A stretch of 64,000 nt of DNA from Halobacillus halophilus DSM 2266 (GCF_000284515.1 NC_017668.1:558001-622000); one strand, 5' to 3'. Shown: positions 1-8,400, numbered from the stretch's first letter. The notes: a model not told the origin generated them from the sequence alone. Numbers and translations are program-made.

Positions 1-120
1 AAGGGGAGGATCCTGCAGCAAGGTTACCGGATTGTAACGGCAGAAGGAGAGTTATATGATTCTGAAGGGACGATGCTGGCAAAAGGAATCGGTACGTATA
101 AATTAATAAGGGATAAATAA
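1..120 (+). CDS. C-terminal end of a hotdog-fold (PaaI-like) thioesterase
   Basis: An open frame enters from the left edge and stops at TAA 118-120, so only the last 39 residues are visible. The tail has the alternating hydrophobic pattern and small-residue ending (an 'AEGELYDSEGTMLAKGIGTY' strand pair) typical of the last two beta strands of PaaI-type hotdog thioesterases. These hydrolyse acyl-CoA thioesters in the cytoplasm. The family assignment rests on this short segment only, and the start and catalytic residues lie outside the window. Confidence 0.5.
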   Translation, partial: KGRILQQGYRIVTAEGELYDSEGTMLAKGIGTYKLIRDK

Positions 121-144
121 AAGCTCAGTCCAGGACTGAGCTTT
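120..144. terminator. Bidirectional hairpin terminator
   Basis: AAAGCTCAGTC pairs with GACTGAGCTTT around a tiny loop. It sits between the converging thioesterase tail and the minus-strand DUF488 gene and overlaps the latter's stop. The A and T stretches on both sides let it act in both directions. Confidence 0.7.
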
Positions 145-499
145 ATTTATCTTCTATTATTTCCTTTAGCACGACCGCGTGATTATGTTCTTTATCTTTA
201 GCTCCGAATAGGAGAATTAAACGTTTATCCGCTGCCACTGCCTTCAATTCTTGAATTTTGGATTGTGCTTCAGAATTAGCCTTAATTTCTTTACGATAAG
301 CTTCTTTAAAAGTATTAAATTTAGCAGGGTCATGGTTGAACCATTTTCTAAGATCCGGGCTTGGAGCAATTTCCTTAAGCCATTCGTCAAGTTCTGCATC
401 TTCTTTAGAAATTCCTCTTGGCCAGACACGATCAATCAGTACCCTATGGCCTCCTAAAGTTTTATTTTCATCATAAATCCGCCTTAATAAAATGGACAA
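143..499 (-). CDS. DUF488 (YeaO-like) family protein
   Basis: 118 residues, a usual length for the family. The signature 'RRIYDENKTLGGHRVLIDRVWPRG' region at residues 6-29, followed by 'WFNHDP' near residue 53 and 'LLFGAKD' near residue 96, is the DUF488 pattern. A strong GGGGAGG lies just upstream of the ATG on the minus strand. The biochemical role of the family is not established. It is a conserved cytoplasmic protein, and nothing in the neighbourhood narrows its job. Confidence 0.8.
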   Translation of the reverse strand: MSILLRRIYDENKTLGGHRVLIDRVWPRGISKEDAELDEWLKEIAPSPDLRKWFNHDPAKFNTFKEAYRKEIKANSEAQSKIQELKAVAADKRLILLFGAKDKEHNHAVVLKEIIEDK

Positions 500-541
500 A
501 AAAACAACCTCCCCGGGGGCTGATTCTTTAAGGTCAGTTTC

Positions 542-901
542 TCAATCTTCTATTAACCAGTTCCACGCTTCTTCCAACTGGTTCGGTTTATAATCCTGTG
601 CCTTTAAACCTGGTAAATAATCTGCTGCCTGTGTGCCTAGCTCTATCAGTGCTCTTTCAGTAACTACTGCGAATTTTGAAAACTGTCTCCATCGTTTTAA
701 ATTAACCTTTGTACCTTCCCAGAAACCTTCAAGAGTGGAACCGTTAAGTTCAGGAACAAAGGCTAAAACTTTAAAATTTTGATCATCATCAAAATAGCCT
801 TGTATATAATCATCAAGCATTCTCGCGTCATGACCCGTTAATTTCTCTCTAATGTCTATTACTATAGTGGATGCGTCTCGACTTGAAAGAAACGTAAACA
901 T
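542..901 (-). CDS. SpoIIAA-like (STAS/SEC14-type) domain protein
   Basis: The chosen start is the ATG at 901, preceded by AGGTG, rather than an upstream in-frame ATG at 955 with no ribosome binding site. This gives 119 residues. The 'TIVIDIREKLTGHDARMLDDYIQ' start, the central 'FKVLAFVPELNG' strand and the 'KFAVVTERALIELGT' segment fit the small SpoIIAA-like fold (PF11964 type) often annotated STAS/SEC14 domain protein. The function of these stand-alone domains is unknown. It is followed by about 730 bp without a gene, mostly repeat element 1. Confidence 0.65.
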   Translation of the reverse strand: MFTFLSSRDASTIVIDIREKLTGHDARMLDDYIQGYFDDDQNFKVLAFVPELNGSTLEGFWEGTKVNLKRWRQFSKFAVVTERALIELGTQAADYLPGLKAQDYKPNQLEEAWNWLIED

Positions 902-1038
902 AGAAGACACCTGCTTTCTATAGTAGATTAGGTTCGTGTGTTTACCTGTTCCCATTGAGTCATTGTATAAACATAGTGCTATCGATAAAGTGAGGTTTTT
1001 TGATAGCTCTATTAAATCTCCAAGTTGATTCTTTAAGA

Positions 1039-1584
1039 TAAGCTCCCGTTTGTTGAAGACTCAGTTTCGAGATAAATGGGTCCTTTACGTTAGATGGACA
1101 AGGGCTGGTGGGGAAATAACTCGCTTTCCTATGGGGGAACGGTGAGCTTCCTCGCTCGTTTCACTCCCTGCGGGATCTCACCTAGTCTCTTCTCCCATGG
1201 GAGTCTCGTCATTTCCCCACCAACCCAACTTGATTAAGAAAAACGGCCCCTACTAGAAGAGAAAGGTTCTCCTCCTTAATCTGTATGAAATGCTTTTATG
1301 ACAGGCTATTGTGCATCGTTACATCCTAAAATAGGTACAAAACCACATGGTCTCATTCCTCATCACACAGGTGATGGTTGAAGTGGTTTCGAGCTTCTGA
1401 TTTGGCCAGGTCCGGAGGGGGATGATGAAGACTCCTGCGGGATAAACATGATCGGTGAGACCCCGGAAGTCGAAGACTGAGGAGGCTCAGCACATGCCCG
1501 CGGAAAGCGAATCATCCCCCGCAGGACCTTTCTTGTCATAAAAGTATCTCGAAACTGAGTCTTCAACTATCCGGCCCTTTAGCT
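1039..1584 (+). mobile_element. Dispersed inverted-repeat element, copy 1 (reference copy)
   Basis: Bounded by a perfect 23-bp inverted repeat: GTTGAAGACTCAGTTTCGAG... at 1052-1074 and its exact complement at 1545-1567. Outside these lie short conserved tips, 'AAGCTCCC' on the left and 'GGCCCTTTAGCT' on the right. Inside are module A (about 1103-1230) and module B (about 1409-1527), which are inverted copies of one structured sequence, joined by a linker of about 180 bp. The linker is shared closely with copy 4. No plausible gene lies inside: the open frames show no ribosome binding site and no known protein pattern. It is probably non-autonomous and moved or copied by an enzyme encoded elsewhere. 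Confidence 0.75.
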
Positions 1585-1645
1585 GAATATTTTGCTTTTA
1601 GAAAAGCCTAAAGGGGTGGTGGAAGTTAAGTTAAGCAATAAAAAA

Positions 1646-1676
1646 AGAACGCCTGCTATTTAAAAGCAGGCGTTCT
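1646..1676 (-). terminator. Terminator of the abgT-like gene
   Basis: AGAACGCCTGCT pairs with AGCAGGCGTTCT. Read on the minus strand the stem is followed by a run of seven T. It lies 10 bp beyond the transporter stop codon. Confidence 0.85.
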
Positions 1677-1686
1677 ATAAATTCAA

Positions 1687-3216
1687 TTATTGATTAATAT
1701 ACATATCGACACCAGGACCGAATGGAATGCCAAGCAGTGCAAAGGCAACTAACAGTACGACCCAGATGGCGAAGAAGATAATACTGTACGGAAGCATGAG
1801 GGAAATCAATGTCCCTAAGCCAGCTTTCTTGTTGTACTCCCGCATAAAGGCAAGAACCACGATGATATATGGGTTCATTGGGGTGATAATGTTTGTTGAG
1901 GAATCGGCAATACGATAAGCTGCTTGAATGAATGCAGGGTGATAGTCCAATAGATAGAACATCTGCAGGAAGATCGGTGCTTCAAGCGCCCATTGGGCAG
2001 ATCCACTGAAGATTAGCAGGTTCATCAGTGCGGTCAGCATGGAGAAGCCAACAACGACCGGCAAGCCTGTCATATTCATAGCTTCCAGTGCATTCGCACC
2101 GCTGACAGCGACCCACGTACCAATGTTGGTCCAGTCAAAGTAAGCAATAAACTGAGCGGCCGCAAAAATCAGGACAATAAATCCGGACATATCCTTCATC
2201 GCTTCACTCATAAACCCGGAAATATCGCGAGTAGATTCGATCTTTTTAACCGTCACACCATAGGTGATACCGATTGTGATGAAGAAGAATAAAATAATAG
2301 GAACAATGCCATCTAGAAATGGAGACGGAATGATGCCGCCTTCTTCGTTTCTTAATGCGGATCCAGGCCATGCAAGAGCAATAATAAGAATAGCGATAAA
2401 GACTAAGCCTGATATAACAGCATTTCTAAAACCTTTTTTCTCTAGTGTCGTACTTGCCTCCAGTTCATTTTCAGAACCTTCACCTTCGTATTTTCCTAAG
2501 CGGGGTTCAATGATTTTTTCGGTAATAAGAGCCCCTGTAATAGAGAGAACCACAACAGATGCAATCATGAAGTACCAGTTATCGACAGGTGTAACCACGA
2601 TATCAGAGCCAATACTTTGCATAACCTCTGTTGAAATTCCGGAAAGCAAAGCATCTGTACCAGCAATAATAATGTTAGCTGTAAAACCAGAACCGACTCC
2701 TGCGAAACCTGCGGCTAAACCAGCCAGCGGGTGGCGTCCGATTGTATAGAAAACCATAGCGGCAAGAGGAGGCACAATAACAAAAGCGGCATCGGAAGCC
2801 AGGTTTCCTAATATTCCGACAAAAATAACCGCATAGGTAATCAGTGATTTTGGTGCTTTCAAGATGGTACTCTTAATAGCTGTTTCCAGTAAGCCAACTT
2901 TATCAGCAAGACCAATACCTAACATCATAGCCAATACCAGGCCGAGTGGTGCGAATCCAGTAAAGTTATCAAGCATGGAGGTTAGAATGTATTCCAGTCC
3001 ATCTCCTGAAACCAGACTTTGAATGGCCACTTCTTCTCCCGTACCTGGTTCTTCCACAGTTACACCAAATAGTGAAACGACCCAGGAGAAGAGAATCGTA
3101 AATCCGGCCAAGTACACAAATAGCATGAACGGTTCTGGCAGCTTGTTACCGACTCGTTCAATAAAGTTTAAAAATCTTGCCATACCTTTACTCGACTGTT
3201 CATTGTTGTTACTCAT
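1687..3216 (-). CDS. abgT: AbgT-family transporter (p-aminobenzoyl-glutamate type)
   Basis: 509 residues from the ATG at 3216, which has GGAAGGG eight bases upstream; a GTG at 3225 is the alternative. About a dozen hydrophobic segments and AbgT-like blocks such as 'PEPFMLFVYL' near residue 28, 'LGNLASDAAFVIVPPLAAM' near 138, 'GSGFTANIIIAGTDALLSG' near 175 and 'ITPMNPYIIVVLAF' near 445 identify the family. AbgT proteins import p-aminobenzoyl-glutamate, and some members have been linked to export of sulfonamides. With three M20 hydrolases directly upstream on the same strand, uptake followed by intracellular cleavage of an acyl- or aroyl-amino acid is likely. It probably has its own promoter, since a shared operator-like box lies just upstream. 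Confidence 0.85.
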   Translation of the reverse strand: MSNNNEQSSKGMARFLNFIERVGNKLPEPFMLFVYLAGFTILFSWVVSLFGVTVEEPGTGEEVAIQSLVSGDGLEYILTSMLDNFTGFAPLGLVLAMMLGIGLADKVGLLETAIKSTILKAPKSLITYAVIFVGILGNLASDAAFVIVPPLAAMVFYTIGRHPLAGLAAGFAGVGSGFTANIIIAGTDALLSGISTEVMQSIGSDIVVTPVDNWYFMIASVVVLSITGALITEKIIEPRLGKYEGEGSENELEASTTLEKKGFRNAVISGLVFIAILIIALAWPGSALRNEEGGIIPSPFLDGIVPIILFFFITIGITYGVTVKKIESTRDISGFMSEAMKDMSGFIVLIFAAAQFIAYFDWTNIGTWVAVSGANALEAMNMTGLPVVVGFSMLTALMNLLIFSGSAQWALEAPIFLQMFYLLDYHPAFIQAAYRIADSSTNIITPMNPYIIVVLAFMREYNKKAGLGTLISLMLPYSIIFFAIWVVLLVAFALLGIPFGPGVDMYINQ

Positions 3217-3241
3217 GTGCTTCACCCTTCCAATTAATTTG

Positions 3242-3264
3242 GGAAATTTTCCTTAATACTTCCG
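3242..3264 (-). promoter_or_regulatory. Putative operator of abgT, matching the one before the hydrolase operon
   Basis: The minus strand reads CGGAAGTATTAAGGAAAATT..., identical at 19 of 23 positions to the box at 8401-8423 that precedes the first gene of the hydrolase operon. Both lie within 50 bp upstream of a start codon on the minus strand. The regulator encoded at 3323-4627 is the obvious candidate to bind both; this is inference. Confidence 0.5.
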
Positions 3265-3322
3265 TTTTTAGCCAAAAACTGTGTAAACGTCATGAGTCTA
3301 GTTGCATGAAGGCTCTTCCTCC

Positions 3323-4627
3323 CTAAAAAGGGAGGAACTGAAAGACCTTCCTCGGCCGGCCTCGTTCACCAGATTGTGTTTCACCGGCTTGCTCCACAAT
3401 CCCGACACGTTCCATTTCGGATAAAATTCGTCTTCCGTTTCGTTCTGTGCTTTTTAGCCACCTGGACAGATCCTGAGACGAAAACTGTTCGCGACCGTAG
3501 TGTTTCACATAAGAGACTATTTTAGAGACGACCCCTGGGCTGAGGTTCGCATCTTTCAGCTTCTCTTTCCAGGCTTGCCCTACATCGGTCGACTGATAAT
3601 CAATCTGTTCTTTCTGCTGTTTGAGTGAAATTGATTGATCGTCATCGACCACCAGGATGACGGGTTCTTCGTACTCTTTAACGTGACGGAAACCAATTCT
3701 TACGTGCTGTTCTGCCTGAAGGACAGTTTCGCCAAACCCAATCGATACTTTAGCTTGAAGGTTCGTCTGAAGGCGGATATCCTGAATCAGGGTAAATAAA
3801 TCGGCTTCTGATTCATGGCTTAGTTCTCCACGTGTTGTGAAAATGAAGAATAATCCATCACCCATCTGCATGACGGATCCATTGGTTTTCTCGGCAATAG
3901 AGTAAAGCGCACGTCGGACATCAAGTTCCTGATACTTCGTTTTGAAGGAATAATAAAGTTCTTCTAAATGCTCAGGGTCCATATTTATTCGAAAGCCTAT
4001 GACGGCTACCTGTGAATTACGGTAGAGGTTCGTCTGCGCCCGTTCTTCAAGAAACTGGATAATCAGCTTGATGGATAAATAAGATGGAGTCACACGAAAA
4101 ACCGGGATTCCTTTATCTTTTAGTTTCTGGTAAACATATTTGATAGAGGTAATAACGACTTCCGTCTTCCCTTCTTCAAATAATTGAGTGTGATAGTGGA
4201 CGAGATCATCAGAACTTTGTCCACTTTTAAAAGGATGATTATAATAGGATAATTCCTCAAGCTGGTAATAAGAGAGAATCTTCTCAAACTCTTCACTTTC
4301 AATCGTATCGATACCGACTTTCCGGTAAACTTGGTTAGAGGCCAATTGAGCCTCAAGGAGAATTCCGAAGAAGCTCGCTCCGTGAAGAGGAGGATAGGCT
4401 CCTTCATTTTCGGTAATCAATTCATTTTCGATCGCGTACGTATAATTCAAAACGCCTGAGAAAAACCATTGATCAACTTCGTATCGGTGTTGAGTTAAAA
4501 TGTCGCTTACTTCCGATAGCTGTTCATAGGAATAAGGAACAAATGTGATCGTCTCAAATTCCTTGGCTACATACATAATCTGTTGCAAGGAGTCATGAGG
4601 TGCAATGACTCCGATCGTTGTTTTCAT
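3323..4627 (-). CDS. Transcriptional regulator: sensor region, degenerate GGDEF-like domain, C-terminal winged helix
   Basis: 434 residues. The N-terminal half ('TTIGVIAPHDSLQQIMYVAKEF') resembles a ligand-sensing receiver region. The middle (about 200-320) has the 'VAVIGFRINMDP...GDGLFFIF' strand pattern of GGDEF/PucR-type domains but no intact GGDEF catalytic motif. The last 80 residues ('SSQDLSRWLKSTERNGRRILSEMERVGIVEQ...RGRPRKVFQF') form a winged helix. It is translationally coupled to the upstream hydrolase by a 4-bp overlap. The likely role is local control of the hydrolase operon and abgT in response to an imported amide. I do not recognise a named orthologue. Confidence 0.65.
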   Translation of the reverse strand: MKTTIGVIAPHDSLQQIMYVAKEFETITFVPYSYEQLSEVSDILTQHRYEVDQWFFSGVLNYTYAIENELITENEGAYPPLHGASFFGILLEAQLASNQVYRKVGIDTIESEEFEKILSYYQLEELSYYNHPFKSGQSSDDLVHYHTQLFEEGKTEVVITSIKYVYQKLKDKGIPVFRVTPSYLSIKLIIQFLEERAQTNLYRNSQVAVIGFRINMDPEHLEELYYSFKTKYQELDVRRALYSIAEKTNGSVMQMGDGLFFIFTTRGELSHESEADLFTLIQDIRLQTNLQAKVSIGFGETVLQAEQHVRIGFRHVKEYEEPVILVVDDDQSISLKQQKEQIDYQSTDVGQAWKEKLKDANLSPGVVSKIVSYVKHYGREQFSSQDLSRWLKSTERNGRRILSEMERVGIVEQAGETQSGERGRPRKVFQFLPF

Positions 4628-5877
4628 GGCTTTTCACCTGTTTCACCTTTTAGATATTCAGCCATTACTCTGGCCCCTTTGGCCAGATCTTCGTTGGACG
4701 CGTATTCTTTCGGATGATGGCTGATCCCTTCTTCGCAAGGAATGAAGAGAAGACCAGACGGCCATTTTTCGGCCATATTCATAACATCGTGCCCGGCACC
4801 GCTATCCATTTCCATAGAGTTTAACTGGAGTTGGTCTGCTACTTGCGCGAGCTTTCCTTGAAGATTCGGGTCTAAAAATACGGAGTTATTGTTCACAAGT
4901 GTGTTGACGTGAACCTGTATTTTTCGTTTAGCTTCAATTTTTCTGCAAAAAGCTTCAATTCGATCGGCCAGCTCTTTTTTCAAAGTGTCGTCCACGCTGC
5001 GGATATCAATTCCAAGCTCTACCTGACCCGGAATGACGTTCATCACATTCGGATGAAGATGAACGGTGCTCACGGTCGCTACCAGAGGCACGTCCTGCTC
5101 TTCGTTCATTTGGTTGGCTTGTTCCTCTACAAACGTGATAAGCGGCGCGATGGCTGCGAAAGCATCGGACCTTCGGTGCATCGGTGTTGTCCCTGTGTGG
5201 TTAGCCATTCCTTCAGCTGTGATCTGCAGACGAATCGGACAGGCCACCCCGCGAACGATTCCGATATCTGCTCCGTTATTTTCAATCTGAGTGCCTTGTT
5301 CAATATGAAGCTCTAAAAAGCTTTCTAATTCTTTCTCGCCTTTTTCAGCCTGATCGATTGTATCCCAGGATAAGCCGAATGATTCTACTGCTTCCTTAAT
5401 GGTTACGCCTTCTGCGTCCTCAACGTCTGCAACATCGTCTTTATCAAGCAGACCGCTGACAGCTTTACTGCCGATTGTGGATACGCCGAATCTGGCTGAT
5501 TCTTCTGAAGCAAAACAAATGACGCTTATATTTTTGTGGGGAGTATAGTCTTCATCTTTCAGAAGTTTAATTGCGGCAAGGGCTGTCAATACACCAGCAA
5601 CACCGTCATACCCTCCGCCGGAACTCACTGTATCGACATGAGACCCGAGCGCGACAACTGGAGCCTCCGTATCCGTTTTCCAGTCTGCCCAGACGTTGCC
5701 GGCCCGATCGTAGTGAACATCAAGCCCAAGGTTTTCAGCAATTCGGCTGAAGGCCTGCTGGGCTTGTTTTTCCTCTTCCGAGTAGCTCAGCCGAGTAAAT
5801 CCATTTTCATAATCCATCTCGTCTGTGAGATTTAATTCAAGTAGATGTTGATTCATCCATTCTTCTAAGTTAGTCAA
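4624..5877 (-). CDS. M20 Zn-dependent hydrolase of the allantoate/N-carbamoyl-amino-acid amidohydrolase type
   Basis: 417 residues, the normal length for the family. Metal-binding and catalytic blocks are intact: 'LGSHVDTVSSGGGYDGVAGV' near residue 78, 'CFASEESARFG' near 127, 'ELHIEQG' near 193 and 'DSGAGHDVMNMA' near 360. The 'GRYDG/GGYDG' and 'GAGHD' blocks separate this subgroup from the acylase-type M20 enzymes next door. It would release amino acids from N-carbamoyl or ureido compounds in the cytoplasm. The start overlaps the end of the abgA-like gene by 8 bp, so it is part of one operon. Exact substrate unknown. Confidence 0.8.
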   Translation of the reverse strand: MTNLEEWMNQHLLELNLTDEMDYENGFTRLSYSEEEKQAQQAFSRIAENLGLDVHYDRAGNVWADWKTDTEAPVVALGSHVDTVSSGGGYDGVAGVLTALAAIKLLKDEDYTPHKNISVICFASEESARFGVSTIGSKAVSGLLDKDDVADVEDAEGVTIKEAVESFGLSWDTIDQAEKGEKELESFLELHIEQGTQIENNGADIGIVRGVACPIRLQITAEGMANHTGTTPMHRRSDAFAAIAPLITFVEEQANQMNEEQDVPLVATVSTVHLHPNVMNVIPGQVELGIDIRSVDDTLKKELADRIEAFCRKIEAKRKIQVHVNTLVNNNSVFLDPNLQGKLAQVADQLQLNSMEMDSGAGHDVMNMAEKWPSGLLFIPCEEGISHHPKEYASNEDLAKGARVMAEYLKGETGEKP

Positions 5878-7180
5878 GCAAATGCCCCCCTTTTATGATG
5901 TGAATGTACGTATCCAGTGCTGTGGTTAAGACCTCTTCTTCAAAATCGAAGGAAGGGGAATGGTGATTATCTGGTAAATGAGTGCCGAAGAGCATATAAG
6001 TTGCCTGGCCGCCCTGGGATTGGACTTCATTCATCATGAAACTGGCATCCTCTGAGCCTGACACGCGAGCCACAGGGATCACTTCATGGATGTACGCACT
6101 AGGTTCGCAGACTTTTGAGATGTAGGAAGCAAGGGAATCATCGCAAATCATTTGCTCCGTTTCACCTACGAAATCAATCTCTACATCGACCTGGTGCATG
6201 TCCGCCGCAGCCTGAATCATACGTCTGGCTTCCTTTTGCATATAAGCATTTATGGCTTTCGTTTCCCCACGCGTTTCGATTTCCAGAAAGCCGCGGTCCG
6301 ATATAATATTACGTCCATTGCCGGCTATCAGTTTTCCTGCGTTCACCCGGCTGATGCCTTCACTGTGCCGGGGGATGGAATGCAATTGAGTCGCTGCCGT
6401 GGCTGCTGCGAGTAAGGCATTGCGCCCTTCTTCGGGTTTCATACCCGCATGAGAGGACTGGCCGTTAAAATGGGCGTCTAATTTTGCTGATGCCAGAAAC
6501 CCTTTGGTGGTGGCCGCCACCGTTCCAACAGGCAGATCCTGAATTCCGATATGTCCGGAATAAAAATAGTCCACGCCATTGAGCCAGCCTTTGTCTGTCA
6601 TCGCTCTTGCGCCTCGCCCGCCTTCTTCGGCCGGTTGGAACAGGAGGGTAAACTTCCCGTTTAAGTCTGAACTATTCTCCGCAATGAAATGAGCGAGTCC
6701 AAGGCCGATGGTGGTGTGTCCGTCATGGCCGCAAGCATGCATAACACCTGTATGTTTGGATACAAAAGAGTGTTTAGAAGGGAAGTGCTGTTCATCTTCA
6801 GCTTCTGTAATCGGCAAAGCATCGATATCAAAGCGGAAAGCAAGGTGGTCGCCGGCTTGTTCTGTATCCCAAACCGCGACTAATCCGGTGTGACCGCCTT
6901 TCATGTCTGCAAGCCATCGGTCATCTACGGACGCGGAAGCTACTATTTCCTTTTCCTGAAGCGTTTCTTCATCAGGAACACCGTATCTGGAATCGCTTTG
7001 TAGAGCATCTTTTCCTACATATAAAGTAAAGCCCAATTTCTCTAATTCCTGGCCAATGGTATAGGTGGTGCAGTATTCCATAAACCCAAGTTCAGGATAT
7101 TTATGAAAATGACGGCGCCATTCAGTTAATTTAGGCTGGATAGCCTGAATGAATGAATCGTTATGAGGCACTTCGGTCAC
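5870..7180 (-). CDS. abgA: AbgA-like M20 amidohydrolase (p-aminobenzoyl-glutamate hydrolase subunit A type)
   Basis: 436 residues. Metal ligands are seen in 'MHACGHDGHTTIGLG' near 127 and 'QPAEEGGRGARAM' near 160, with 'HFNGQSSHAGMKPEEGRNAL' near 213 and 'SGSEDASFM' near 375. The long insertion between 'YCTTYTIG' and 'ADMKGGHTGLVAVW' is typical of AbgA rather than of simple acylases. It starts with GTG at 7180, inside the end of the previous gene. In Escherichia coli AbgA works with AbgB. No clear abgB is present, and the neighbouring M20 protein at 7161-8378 may be a partner or act independently. Pairing with the AbgT transporter supports cleavage of p-aminobenzoyl-glutamate-like amides. Confidence 0.75.
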   Translation of the reverse strand: MTEVPHNDSFIQAIQPKLTEWRRHFHKYPELGFMEYCTTYTIGQELEKLGFTLYVGKDALQSDSRYGVPDEETLQEKEIVASASVDDRWLADMKGGHTGLVAVWDTEQAGDHLAFRFDIDALPITEAEDEQHFPSKHSFVSKHTGVMHACGHDGHTTIGLGLAHFIAENSSDLNGKFTLLFQPAEEGGRGARAMTDKGWLNGVDYFYSGHIGIQDLPVGTVAATTKGFLASAKLDAHFNGQSSHAGMKPEEGRNALLAAATAATQLHSIPRHSEGISRVNAGKLIAGNGRNIISDRGFLEIETRGETKAINAYMQKEARRMIQAAADMHQVDVEIDFVGETEQMICDDSLASYISKVCEPSAYIHEVIPVARVSGSEDASFMMNEVQSQGGQATYMLFGTHLPDNHHSPSFDFEEEVLTTALDTYIHIIKGGHLLD

Positions 7181-8378
7181 CTTCTTTACTTTCAGCCAGG
7201 CTTTGTAGTGTATCCAGTGCCACCTGGACTAGATAACGACTTCCGATCGGCAGGGCCTTTTCATTCAATTGAAAACCAGAATCGTGAAGTGGTTTTTGAT
7301 TGTCGGCATCTTCAATTTGAGTGCCGATCCAGATAAAGGCTCCCGGGTAGTGAAGCAGGAATCTGGAGAAATCTTCTCCGGCTAAAGCTGGATCGAGAGA
7401 AGGTGTTGCCTCTTCACCTAAAAGACGCTGGGCTGATTTGCGGGCTGTCTGAGCCCATTCTGGTGTATTAATGGTCGCGGGGTAGCCGTCATAATAAGTT
7501 ACTTCTGCCTCTCCCTCGAATGCTTCGGCCGTCTGCTGAATAACCCTGTGGAAACGTTGTTTTACTTTTTCCTTCACTTCTAGTTTAAAAGTACGTACGG
7601 TACCTTCGAAAACCACCTGTTCGGGAATAACATTGTACCCATAGCCGCCTTCAATCCGGCCAATGGTTACAACTGCTGAATCAAGAGGATTTACGTTCCG
7701 ACTGACAATGGTCTGAAGACTAGAGATGATTTGATTGGTAATAATTAAAGCATCATTGCCATCATGAGGCATGCTCGCATGTCCGCCTTTTCCTTTAACA
7801 GTCACTTTAAATCGGTCGGAAGCTCCCATCATTTCTTTATCCCGAATACCTACTTGACCGACAGGGAGGCTTGGCCATACATGCTGTCCGTAAATGACGT
7901 CCGGGGTGTATTGATCAAACACTCCATCGTCAAGCATAGGCTGGGAACCGCCGTAAGGAGATGTCTCTTCCGCGGGTTGGAAGACGAGTAAAACCGTGCC
8001 ATGAAGGTCTTCTTTTTGTTGTTGAAGAGCGTAACCGGCGCCGAGCAGCATAGCCGTATGGGCGTCATGTCCGCATGCGTGCATCTTTCCGTCGTTTTCA
8101 GATGCGAATTCATGCTGGTTGGCTTCCTGGATCGGAAGGGCATCCATATCGGCTCTGAGCGCTACGGTCCCTCCCGGATGTCCTCCCTGGATAATTCCAA
8201 GAACGCCGGTATTAGCAAAGCCGGTTTGGAATTCAATTCCGTATTCCGTAAGTTTCTCTTTTACTAAAGCAGATGTCTGATATTCCTGGTTGCTGAGCTC
8301 TGGATGCTGATGCAGCGTCCTGCGAATATTCAGAATATCGCTTTCTATAAATGAAATGAGTTCTTTTATATTGTTCAA
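7161..8378 (-). CDS. M20 family amidohydrolase (hippurate/N-acyl-amino-acid hydrolase type), first gene of the operon
   Basis: 405 residues, starting with TTG at 8378 behind a strong AAAGGAGG. The sequence has 'LRADMDALPIQEAN' near 75, the metal-binding 'MHACGHDAHTAMLLG' near 98, the catalytic 'QPAEETSPYGGS' near 134 and 'GKGGHASMPHDGNDAL' near 198. It hydrolyses N-acyl or N-aroyl amino acids in the cytoplasm; the exact acyl group cannot be read from sequence. It overlaps the abgA-like gene by 20 bp. An operator-like box and a TTATACT -10 sequence sit just upstream on the minus strand. Confidence 0.8.
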   Translation of the reverse strand: MNNIKELISFIESDILNIRRTLHQHPELSNQEYQTSALVKEKLTEYGIEFQTGFANTGVLGIIQGGHPGGTVALRADMDALPIQEANQHEFASENDGKMHACGHDAHTAMLLGAGYALQQQKEDLHGTVLLVFQPAEETSPYGGSQPMLDDGVFDQYTPDVIYGQHVWPSLPVGQVGIRDKEMMGASDRFKVTVKGKGGHASMPHDGNDALIITNQIISSLQTIVSRNVNPLDSAVVTIGRIEGGYGYNVIPEQVVFEGTVRTFKLEVKEKVKQRFHRVIQQTAEAFEGEAEVTYYDGYPATINTPEWAQTARKSAQRLLGEEATPSLDPALAGEDFSRFLLHYPGAFIWIGTQIEDADNQKPLHDSGFQLNEKALPIGSRYLVQVALDTLQSLAESKEGDRSAS

Positions 8379-8400
8379 AAATGTTCCTCCTTTAAATTAA

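Noticed and set aside
1363-1566. 67-codon minus-strand open frame in element copy 1 and similar frames in copies 2-4 (28576-28869, 33194-33478, 41896-42192)
   Set aside because: They are read-throughs of the repeated structured module, recurring only because the DNA repeats. They have no ribosome binding site, and their composition (runs of Ser/Pro) is not that of a conserved protein.
2264-2749. 161-codon plus-strand frame opposite the AbgT gene
   Set aside because: Shadow of a real membrane-protein gene on the other strand; no start signal. The same applies to other long shadow frames opposite purB, purH, guaA and the hydrolases.
7161-8378. Naming this gene abgB to complete an AbgAB pair
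   Set aside because: Its motifs are those of the general acylase-type M20 group and it lacks features I associate with AbgB, so the symbol was not assigned.
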